From: Archilochus colubris
Lineage: Eukaryota; Chordata; Aves; Apodiformes; Trochilidae
Assembly (NCBI GenBank): GCA_023079485.1
Contig: CM041084.1
Span: 119,334,467-119,398,466, forward strand
Reading direction: 5' to 3'
DNA: 64,000 nucleotides
Positions 1-9,021 of this stretch are shown here, one piece after another. The first letter of the stretch is position 1. Every line of letters starts with the position of its first letter. Position numbers and translations under genes: made by a program. The notes beneath the pieces are model-generated. The model ran no database searches. It was not told the origin of the DNA and saw only the letters and a list, made by a program, of their open reading frames with translations.

Positions 1-650
1 TTGTCATTCCTGTCAGGATAAATTAGGATGAAACCTCACCCTGGCCATTTCCCTGATTATTTCATTGATACTTTTTTGGCAAGACGTGAGGAATCAGCTG
101 AGAGACACAGACAGAGCAAAACCAATTTTCCTGTTTTCTCCATAATCCTACATCCCTGCTGTAAATGATGGGAAGTTGGGATGAGAGTGGGTGAAAAGTA
201 AGATACATCACATTTTAGAGGGAAAATAACTTCAGGCAGGAAAACTTCAGGCACTGTACTACAGATCCAGAAATCAAGCAAATGCCTAGCATGGGACAAG
301 TCTCTCTTTATTCCCACTCCTGTGCCTGCTGCTCCTGGCACAAAACCCCAGCCTGGTTCCTGCTCATGCCCTTGCCCCGAGGTTGTTCATGTCGGGGAGG
401 AATTTGGCTTTGCAGAGCCCCCTCATACCTGAGACCCTCACTGCACGCCCCAGCTCCAAATCCCAGGAAACCTCCAGCCAGCAAAGCACCGGCAACCAGC
501 CAGGAGAACTGTACCTGAGAAAGAGTCGGAGGTGCCCGGGGGATCATCCTGCTCCCCACCCGCGCCCCTCTCTGTGGGTTCGCTCTGGGCTGCGTTTCCA
601 GGGCCCAAGGCGGGGGACGGGGGAGGGGAAATACGGGGGGACGCACCTAC
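1..650 (-). other. Start of intron 1 of the SBSPON-like gene
   Basis: This sequence follows the GT donor at 650-649 and runs off the left edge. The part next to the exon (about 525-650) is still GC- and CpG-rich. Further left it becomes ordinary AT-rich sequence. No thrombospondin type 1 coding segment (the expected exon 2, with a W-x-x-W type core) was found in any frame. The open frames here have no family resemblance. Confidence 0.6.
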
Positions 651-867
651 CCGGGCACGCCTGGCCGTGGTCGTGGCAGCAGTCCCCGGCTCGCCGGCAT
701 CCTCCGTCGCAGTAGCAAGTCCCGTAGCCCCCTCCCTCCCTCCATCCTTCGCCGACACAGGCGGCGTCCCGGCCCTCGCAGCACCTCCCCGAACAGCTCC
801 CTCCGGCCCCGCTCCCGGCCCACAGCAGCCCCAGCCACAGCGCTCCCGACAGCGCCGCGCCGCCCAT
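651..867 (-). CDS. SBSPON: Exon 1 of an SBSPON-like secreted protein (signal peptide plus somatomedin-B domain), partial gene
   Basis: The exon encodes 72 codons plus one base. Residues 1 to about 22 form a hydrophobic signal peptide (MGGAALSGALWLGLLWAGSG). Residues 25-71 form a cysteine-rich somatomedin-B domain with Cys at 25, 29, 30, 37, 51, 53, 57, 63, 64 and 71. Eight fit the family spacing (C-x3-C, C-x-C-x3-C-x5-CC-x6-C). The extra pair, Cys30 and Cys37, and the GYGTCYCD and GDCCHD stretches match SBSPON as I recall it. The ATG at 867-865 is the first in-frame ATG and has G at -3 and +4. A donor, G|GTAGGT, begins at 650, so the intron is phase 1. The known protein is a secreted extracellular-matrix type protein whose next exon supplies a thrombospondin type 1 repeat; that exon is not in the window and should lie left of base 1. 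The frame is intact. An avian paralogue of SBSPON cannot be excluded. Identification rests on domain pattern, not on a search. Confidence 0.72.
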
Positions 868-960
868 CACCGTGCCGCCCCGACGGAAGGATCCCGACAC
901 CGCTTCGTGATCGTGACCTCGCCGATACCGGCACCCGGCGGAGTGGAGCGGGGCGGGCTC

Positions 961-1037
961 GGAGGGCAGGGAGGGGGGAACAGGGGGGGAGGGGGGGTGG
1001 GAGCCCTGCCCGAATGGGCCGGGCAGGGCCGGGCAGG
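961..1037 (+). promoter_or_regulatory. G-run cluster (G-quadruplex candidate) and 10-bp tandem duplication in the promoter
   Basis: Positions 961-1002 hold consecutive G runs of 3, 3, 6, 7, 7 and 3 separated by 1-3 bases, which meets the usual G-quadruplex pattern on the plus strand (the template strand for the SBSPON-like gene). At 1016-1035 the decamer GGGCCGGGCA is perfectly duplicated in tandem. Both lie 90-170 bases upstream of the ATG. Confidence 0.5.
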
Positions 1038-1155
1038 ACCGCGCCGGCTGTCCCCATCCCCACCCCGTTCCGCCCCCGCTCCCTGCCCCGGGCGGCGGTA
1101 AAGAGAATCCCAGCAAGCAGGTCGAGGGAGGTGATTCTCCCCTTCTGCTCGTGAG

Positions 1156-1896
1156 AAGCCCCCTGGAATACTGGGGACAGTTCTGGAGCCCTCAACACAG
1201 GAAGGACACGGAGCTGTTGGAGTGAGCCCAGGAGATGGTCAGGAAGATGATCAGAGGGCTGGAGCATCTCTCCTATGGAGAGAGGCTGAGAGCGTTGGGG
1301 TTGTTTAGCCCGGAGAAAAGAAGGCTCCAGGGAGACCTTATAGCAGCCTTCCAGTACCTGAAAGGGCCTACAGGAAAGCTGAGGACAGACTTTTTAGAAG
1401 CGCATGTAGAGAAAGGACGAAAGATAATGGTTCTACACTGAAAGATTGTAGATTTATATTAGCCATAGGGAAGAAATTCTCTCCTGTGAGGGTGGTGAGA
1501 CAGTGGCACAGGTTGCCCAGAGGAGTCGTGGATGCCCCCTCCCTGCAAGTGCTCAGGGTCAGGATGGGGCCTTGCGCAATCTGGTCTTGTCAGAGGTGTG
1601 CCTGCCCATGACAGAGGAGTTATAACTAGAGCTGCACCAGAGGAAGTTCAGAGTAAATATTAGGAAAAATTTAATCATCAAGAGTGGTAAACTGGATGTT
1701 GGTAAAGTTGCTGTGCTTGGGGGGTATTTAAAAAGCAGGTAGATGTGGCACTTCAGGAGATGATTTAGAGGTTAAGGTGGTGAAGGACAGACAGCTGGAC
1801 TCAACAATATTGAACATCCTTTCCAACCATGATGAATATATGAGTCAGTGATATTTAAGGTCCCTTTCAACCCAAACCATTCTGTGATTCTATGAA
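1156..1896 (+). mobile_element. CR1 retrotransposon 3' fragment, split by a second CR1
   Basis: A 5'-truncated CR1 runs in plus orientation. The left part (1156-1630) carries the C-terminal reverse-transcriptase region, readable in pieces (peptides near 1235-1441 such as GLEHLSYGERLRALGLFS), and the start of the 3' untranslated region. The CR1 3' end resumes at about 1849-1896 with the motif CCTTTCAACCCAAACC and the tail TTCTGTGATTCTATGA. The segment between belongs to another CR1. The frame is broken by stops and indels. It ends about 290 bases upstream of the SBSPON-like start codon. Confidence 0.85.
1631..1848 (+). mobile_element. Nested CR1 3' fragment inserted in the older CR1
   Basis: The text starting GCACCAGAGGAAGTTCAGA, then AGGAAAAATTTAATCATCA, then GTATTTAAAAAGCAGGTAG and TTCCAACCATGATGAATATA is the 3' portion of a different CR1 subfamily in the same orientation. 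It interrupts the host CR1 between ...TATAACTAGA (ends 1630) and TGATATTTAAGG (from 1849). Boundaries are accurate to a few bases. Confidence 0.65.
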
Positions 1897-1984
1897 AGCC
1901 CACACAGAAAAGCTTTGGGGAGTAGGAGGGAAAGGGAGATGAGGAGGGAGTGTGTGCCCCAGGGACTGTCCTGCCAGGTGGTGT

Positions 1985-2475
1985 CCAGCACGGGGATGTT
2001 CCCCACAGGATCCACATGGCAGTGATCAACTCAGTGATGTCCCACACAGTCCTGTACACGAATGTCCTGCCAAGCCATGACCCTCACAATGATGTCCTGT
2101 ACAGGGATGTCCTGCACTGCAATGTCCCACCCACTGCATAACACACACAGCAGTGTCCCAGTGGTGACCGGTGTTGTCCCTAACAGCAGTGTCTGCCGTG
2201 GTGGTGCTCCTCATGGCAACATCCCATGTAGTGATGATCCTCAGAGCAATGTCCCACACATCAGTGTCCCACACTCCAGTGACGCCCACAGGAACGTCCC
2301 ACACAGTGATGTCCCTACCTCACCACAATGTCCCACACAGCATTGTCACACAGCCATGTCCTTTACTGTGGTTACCCTCACAAGACTGATTTGCACAGCA
2401 ATGTCCCACCCAGCAGTGCCCGGCACAGCTGTACCCTGACCAGAACTGACTCACATAGCAGTGACCCACACTTCT
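1985..2475. repeat. Degenerate minisatellite, 15-bp unit, roughly 30 copies
   Basis: The unit is approximately CAGTGATGTCCCACA. The TGTCC core recurs in strict 15-base register, for example at 2091, 2106, 2121 and 2151, and again at 2250, 2265, 2280, 2295 and 2310. Because 15 is a multiple of three and the unit lacks stops in several frames, both strands show long open frames made of five-residue repeats (VPHSS/VPHSD type). These are a by-product and not a gene. Confidence 0.85.
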
Positions 2476-2631
2476 ATCCCAGAGTGTTCCCATCCACCTC
2501 CACACATCCCAGCAGGTGGGGACAGCCTAGAGGCACCGGATGTGGTTTATTGACACAGGCACTTTCTCATTTCAGGGCATATCCCACACAGCCAGGAGCA
2601 TTTGCTTGTGCTGTGTTTTTCATTCATTGTC

Positions 2632-2656
2632 TTTTTTTTTTTTTTTTTTTTTTTTT
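2632..2656. repeat. Poly-T tract (T25)
   Basis: There are 25 uninterrupted T residues just right of the minisatellite. It could be the complement of a poly-A tail of a minus-strand retrocopy lying to its right, but no recognisable gene or SINE follows, so the origin is open. Confidence 0.9.
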
Positions 2657-5600
2657 AAGTCTCTGTTTCCAGAGCAAACAAAAGAAGATGGACCTGCAGG
2701 TGCACAAGGAAAGCAGGATGGATCCTCAAGTAACTTCCTAAAACATGAAAAATTAGATTCTGCCTTTCTGTTGTCTCCAGTCCTAACTGGTTTCCAGGAT
2801 TAATGGGACCTGATCATTTTAGCCAAATCCCAAAAGTAAGTATGTGAGGTGACTGAAAAAATATGCTTGCTTTGCACACTTCAGTTTGCAGATAGTTAGC
2901 TACTAAGGCAAGAGACATCTGCTGTCCCAGAGCTGCCTGCAGATGGGAGGTAACTGTCTATTGTATTATCTGCTACAGATGGGTACTTGGACCCCCTGAG
3001 AGAGCTCAAGCCATCCAGAATTTAATTTCTTCTAGCCATCACAACATGGCTATTAAAATGTTTAAATCCCAGAGGACTGGGTCTGTGCTGTAATTCCGTG
3101 TGCCACTAATGAACTCACTGGCACCTTGCCAGCCTAAAACTTGAGCCCTTGAAGAGCAAACACTGAGGGAGTTCCTGTGGGGGGTGAGAGGAGAACAGGA
3201 CTTGCAGCCCTCCTTAATACCAGGCAGTATGAGAGCAGGAATCCCTCTTTATGTTTTCCTTTCCTTTATTGGTTTCTTGTGGTTCACCTGAAAGGCAAAA
3301 TATTAGCAAATCAATGTAGAAACTATCTTCGTAAGTAGAAAAATCATGTGTGGATGACTTATGGTAAAGGGATAAGTCAGTAAAACTTGGATGAGCTGAG
3401 AACAGATTAACGAGTGGCTTTCTCTAAGTGGATATGTTTACAGAAAAATAAGAAACTATGTCTGCAATGGTCTAGTAAAAGGAAACAGAATAGGAAGGTT
3501 TCTACAAGATGTTGTAAAGCAGATTTTTCACAGCAATCACAAAAAGAAACTTAATTACATGAGAGAACAAGGTCACCCAGTTTGCTCCAGCGACTACTTT
3601 GTTCCTTTTAGTTTGGTTCCTTGCTATTAGGAGTAGCAGTAGGTAACCTGTGAGGAGGAAGGACAAAGAAACAGAACAGTGTGCTCTCGGGCAGTGGAGC
3701 AGCACTGAAACCCTCACAGGAAATTCCAGCAAAATAGCCAGAGATTTCTTCCTAGTTTGACATAAGATGGTACAGAGAAAGTAAGCGTTGCTCATGCCCT
3801 ACACTTGGTTATCTTTTTATCATGCAGATAACTTTATGAGGAAAAGCATCTTTGGGCTCAGCTGATACTAAAGGCATGTGTAGGGAAGCTTAGGGAATGT
3901 GCAGAGCCCTGGCTCCATCTTCCTTGTAAGCCACGGAGGAGTATTACATGGAGCAGAGGTCATCACTCATCTGTTCCACATATGTCCTCATTGCCAAAAC
4001 CCCTTAATCCCAGAGATGAGAAGGAATCTCAGGACTGCATTGTAGTCCTCTCAATAGCAGGTGTTGCTGCTGGCTCTGAGATTTTAGAAACCACAGTCTA
4101 GCTCAAGTTGCCAGCCATTTTTTTTACTTTCTTGCCATCTCTGCCCTGTTCTAGTTTTGTGTACTCAAAACTCAAATTCCCAAACTAAAAGTTTAGTATT
4201 ATATAGTAAGAGGGAACAAGAAACCAAAAACCATGTTTTTTAACTAACTTCTCCAACATGTAAATGGTTCTTATGAGTCTCATTCCATTGTTTTCTTTTT
4301 CCAGTAAAAGTGTCTCCATTGCCTTACATGGAGTTCTTCTTGCTTTTTAACACCAAAAAGACAAAACTGAACCAAAGAGCTCCAACAGTGAATAAGAAAG
4401 AGAACTTGTCTCTATTCTTTACCCAACTCTATTAAATATTTGCCATGGTTATTTATGTACTCTATAAAGCATATAGAGCAGGGCCAAACTCTTAGTCTCT
4501 GTCCATTCCTATGAAGTGTACCTACTCATAATATTAGACTGAAAACACCTACAACTGGTAAAAGCTTCAGTCTGGGAACAAAATATATGTTTGATAGTAA
4601 AATATTTCTCTTTCACTTTTCAAGTTTAACTTACAGCCTCAGTGACTTTGAGGATCTGATATAAGGACTATTCAGCTCCACTTCAAAGTATTTTTTCAAA
4701 TACATCATCTGTCAGCCTGCAGCATTCCACATGTCCACATCTCCTCACAAGCAAACTCTGTGGAAGGCCCTAACCTGCACAAATAGAGCTCATTTCTGTT
4801 TGCTGCTGGGAGGTTAATCCAGTGGCAACCAAATGAGAAGACTTCAAAGTTCCTGTAGGGCATTTCTTTTTCTTTTAGACCTGTGTTTGCACACAGCTCT
4901 ATTTATTTTACAGAAATACCCTCCCAAAAGAAAGATGCTTACATATTATACTGAGACAACATGCTGACTGATGTGACTACAAAGGCTACAGGCTGGCTCC
5001 ATCCTGCCAGGATCACACTTCCTGGGAGCACCGCAGTCGGCTACAGCCTGAGTTTGCTGTTAGGGGCCCTTATTCCCCTTGTTCTCAAAAAAGTAGACTT
5101 TCTCCTGATAAGAACTAATCCCCACTAAGGTGAATAAGCAAAGCAGGGTATTTGCAAGTGTAGGTGACAGCTTAAAGCAATAGCAACAATCCATATTTAA
5201 GAAAAACAAAACGAAGAGTCATTTGTCTTAATTATCTGAACATTAATAAGAACACAGTAGATGATGCGTGAAAGGTTCCTATAGTTTCCTATAGTGCTCT
5301 TGTACTGAAAACATAATGCTGTTTGAAGGAATAGCCTGAGCTATTCATATACTGTTTTACACTGAATCACTCCTGATGATAAGAGAGCATGCTGAGTACC
5401 TAGGTAGATCGGAGAGAGGTGATGTGCAAACAGCCTTCCCCTTCCACCTGCCTTGGGCTGGCAGCCCTGTCAGGTGCAGCCCTGCCCTGGGAGACACATT
5501 GGCTTGCTGCATCTCTATTACAAACATTGATTTTGGTTAGGATTGGTAATGATGCATGAAATTGCTTGAATTCTAGAGGTTAGTGGGAATATATCAAAGC

Positions 5601-8181
5601 TATCTATCAGGTTATTTTTAGCTGATTTTCAAAGGCTTTCACTCCCTCTGGAAGTTAATGAAGAAATGTCGAAGCACTGAGGTGAACACAGAGTTGCTGT
5701 CAAGCTTCCATGCAGAAAAAGTCAGGCAAAGGTGTATGCCTGATGTAAGCAGATCAGTGCTGGCAAACATTCTTTTCCTCTCTTTTTTCCTAAAAGTTTC
5801 TCCTTCTTAGGGGTTCAGGGAGCTGAAGTGAAATTAAACTTCAGAGAAAACATGAGGAAGGAGAGGTAACCCATGGGAGGGTGGGCAGAGGGAAGCAGGA
5901 GTGCTTCCACCAGCAGTGATTAAGGGTAAGACTGGCTCAGTGCTTGTGGTGGAACAGCCCCCTTAGTCTATTAGGCTGCAACTATCTGAATAAACAGCTT
6001 ATGGAATAATAGTTTTGCAGTCCTAAGTACATTTCTCATGTTTGTTCTTATTTTATTTTAATTTTAAATGTAATTATAATCAAGAAATGTCATGATGATG
6101 TCATTCCAATTTTGATTTGTCTTAGTGATATTGAGAACAATATTCCCCAGGGATCACTCATAAGGGAGTGTGCTGTGCATCTGGTTGTGTTTGCCAAAGA
6201 GCATTCACAGCATTACCAGTGGTGTGTGAAGTGGTGGGTTTTTCAAGACACTTGTGCTTTCAGAAGCTTTGCTCAGATGTGAAGGCATTTATTTGTGTTG
6301 TGTAAGGAACACAATCCACTTGACTCCTGTTTGTTATCTGTCTTCCTGCAGAGTTTACCAGGTAGTTTTACTTTTTTTAATGCACATGATCAGCCAGAGT
6401 AAGAGAAGGTGACACTTTAACATAAGCACGTTTCAAAATAGAACTCCCTCTTATAAAAAAATCATCCCCAGGGCATTATTCTGTGTACTTGCCTGTTTCT
6501 CTTGCTTCTGGATTATTTTGTTTGGTAGTTACAGACTGCCTCTTCTCTGTAATCATTACTAAATCAATTACTTCCCTTCCTGGTGGAGGAACCATAATTA
6601 CCATTTTAAAGATCAGAGAAAAAGATACTGAGAGATTAGGGCACCTATCCAGCAAAACACTTAAGCACTTGCATAACCTGAGGCACATAATAACCCCACT
6701 GTAGGAGTGTTCACCTGTTCCAAGTTATGCAATCCTGGAGGATTTACCAAACTGGAGCCTCCTGGTGTGCCTGGAGGCCCCCTGAGATGCAGCTCCCTCA
6801 CTCTCAGCTGCAGACTGGAGCCACCAACCTCCCCCTGCACAGCCTCAGAACATCCACACTCTTCTGCCAGATCTAGAGCAAACATTAGCTCTGATCCAGA
6901 CCCAGTCAGCTGCTTTTTCATCAGGATATAAAGCCGAAGAGATTAATAGATTATCCTCAAATTTGTTATTTAAATTCAAGCAAAGACTGCTAAGACTGTT
7001 TATTTCTCATTAACTCCAGATCAGATCTGCCTGTCTGTTTCAGACTACAACCAGCATTATCACAGCACAAAACCCAATCTGTTTATGTCTTTCTCAAATA
7101 GCATGTTCAGTAGCAAAGATTCAGCATCTTGGAGCTAGTGAACGATTTTGGTGATGTTGCATTTTGCAGAGAAGAATGCAACTCCCCCTCCTGCAGCTGA
7201 TGAACACACTGTGCTAGCAGGAATAAACACCCTTTTTTGTCAATGGAGAAAGCAGGAATAACAATGAGTTTATGAAATTAGGGCACTGAACTGTTGAGAA
7301 AGAGTAATTTTTCTGATCATAATCCCACTTTTAGAAACCTCTGCCAATCTTTCCACTGGTCTGATGAAAAGGTGGATTTTGCTGACTTGAATAATTTGAA
7401 AGTAAATGATGATTCTAGTGTATGCTGTCTGGCAGAGGAAACTGTTTATATAATTCTGGGCTTGCTAATAACCCACTTCATAGCTAGCAATGGTGCCAGG
7501 GAAGCTGCTGGTTATGGAAAAATGCTTTCCCATTTCCTTGTCTTTATTGTTTTCTGTCACAGCATGTTTTTTTTTTTAATTAGTACATGAACTATTTTTA
7601 GTCTCTGTAGACAAAAATGTATTGTTCAGGCTAAAATGAGGCTAGGTACCATGAAAATGTACTCAGGCAAAAAACATTTGGAGTTTGCCAGAGTTTGTCT
7701 TTGGCTACGTGCAGTGAAAGTTTGGCTGCTTACCCAATTAGTTATAGCCATGTCACTTCACGTGTCAGTGTGCAGGGCAGATTTTGGCTCAGAACCACAA
7801 AGAGTTAGCATCTGCTGCATCTAGAATACTCTGAATTGATTTGTCTTTCCAGATTCCACACATACCTCGCTGTTTGAGAGCAGAACAGTGAACAAAGCTT
7901 CTCCATCAGATGATGGACTTGGGAACATGTGGTTATTGATAAGGCACCTCTTTGTAACACATCACATCAACCCTGCAGAGATCTTGTAGCCTCTGCACTG
8001 AAGGCAGACTGGATTCTGCCCTGAGTTCTACTCATGTGTTTGTGCATGTGAGTGCTCGATGCAGATAAAGGCCCAGGGAGATATTTTGAACTCTGATCCA
8101 GCCTGAAGGAAATAGAAAAAATTCTCATATATAGCAGAGTCCACTGAAAAGCAAGACAAGGAATCCATTTGATGTAGAATT
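2657..8181. other. Non-coding AT-rich stretch, no gene seen
   Basis: Only short open frames occur here, none with family resemblance or splice-site support. The composition is ordinary AT-rich non-coding DNA. Apart from the possible MIR-like fossil near 6585-6705, nothing recognisable was found. Confidence 0.6.
6585..6705 (-). repeat. Possible ancient MIR-like SINE fossil plus amniote repeat remnant
   Basis: The stretch ATTACCATTTTAAAGATCAG followed by a GATACTGAGAGATTAGG-like piece resembles the reverse complement of the conserved MIR 3' half (the well-known attttacagatgaggaaactgag block). The adjoining AACACTTAAGCACTTGCATA and CACATAATAACCCCACTG resemble a hairpin-like repeat seen in turtles, crocodiles and birds. 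The match is by eye and diverged. Confidence 0.3.
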
Positions 8182-9021
8182 TCATAGAATCATAGAATCC
8201 TAGGGGTTGGAAGGGACCTCGAAAGATCACCTAGTCCAACCCCCCCTGCCAGAGCAGGGCCACCTAGAGAACCTCGCATAGGAACGTGTCCAGGCGGGTT
8301 TTGAATGTCTCCAGTGAAGGAGACTCCACGACCCCCCTGGGCAGCCTGTTCCAGGGCTCTGTCACCCTTACAGTAAAAAAATCTTTCCGGATATTCAACT
8401 TGAACCTCCTATGCTCCAATTTACACCCATTACCCCTTGTCCTATCACTGGTCACCACTGAGAAGAGCCTAACTCCATCTCCCTGACACTCACCCCTTAC
8501 ATATTTGAAAACATTGATGAGGTCACCCCTCAGTCTCCTTTTCTCCAAACTAAAGAGACCCAGCTCCCTCAACCTTTCCTCATAAGGGAGATGTTTCACT
8601 CCCTTAATCATCTTAGTAGCTCTGCGCTGGACTCTTTCAAGCACTTCCCTGTCCTTCTTGAACTGAGGGGCCCAGAACTGGACACAATACTCCAGGTGCG
8701 GCCTCACCAATGCAGAATAGAGGGGGAGGAGAACCTCTCTTGACCTACTAACCACACCCTTTCTAATGCACCCCAGGATGCCATTGGCCTTCTTGGCCAC
8801 AAGGGCACATTGCTGGCTCATGGTCATCCTCTTGTCTACCAGGACCCCCAGGTCTCTTTCACCTACACTGCTCTCCAGCAGGTCAGCCCCCAACCTATAC
8901 TGGGACATCGGGTTGTTCTTCCCCAAATGCAAAACTCTACACTTCCCCTTGTTGAATTTCATCATGTTTCTCCCTGCCCAACTCTCCAGCCTGTCTAAGT
9001 CTCTCTGAATGGCAGCACAGC
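8182..9021 (-). mobile_element. Young 5'-truncated CR1 (copy A)
   Basis: Read on the minus strand this is a CR1 3' end of about 840 bases. An uninterrupted frame of about 230 codons (8965 down to 8264) starts after the catalytic FADD box, at [16 protein letters not shown], and ends in ...[15 protein letters not shown]. The 3' untranslated region and the TTCTATGA-type tail (8182-8198) follow. It holds only the thumb and C-terminal part of the reverse transcriptase; the endonuclease and catalytic palm are missing, so it cannot move by itself. It matches copy B at 33.5 kb very closely but in the opposite orientation. Confidence 0.93.

Larger units (their letters stand above)
525..1110. promoter_or_regulatory. 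CpG island promoter of the SBSPON-like gene
   Basis: This is the only long GC-rich, CpG-dense stretch in the window. It spans exon 1 and about 240 bases upstream of its ATG. A GC box (CCGCCCCC) sits at 1070-1077, and no TATA box is evident upstream of the ATG. No ATG lies on the minus strand between 868 and about 945, so the 5' UTR looks free of upstream start codons near the gene. The transcription start cannot be placed from sequence alone. CpG-island promoters are often bidirectional, but no plus-strand first exon was recognised. Confidence 0.75.

Noticed and set aside
532..1101. 189-codon plus-strand open frame across the CpG island
   Set aside because: It is antisense to the SMB exon and open because of GC-rich composition. 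The peptide is Pro/Ala/Arg-rich with no domain.
647..1267. 206-codon minus-strand frame overlapping exon 1
   Set aside because: It reads the SMB exon in a different frame and begins inside the CR1. The cysteine-domain frame is clearly the real one.
2062..2439. 125-codon frame of five-residue repeats
   Set aside because: It is produced by the 15-bp minisatellite; no promoter or splice context.
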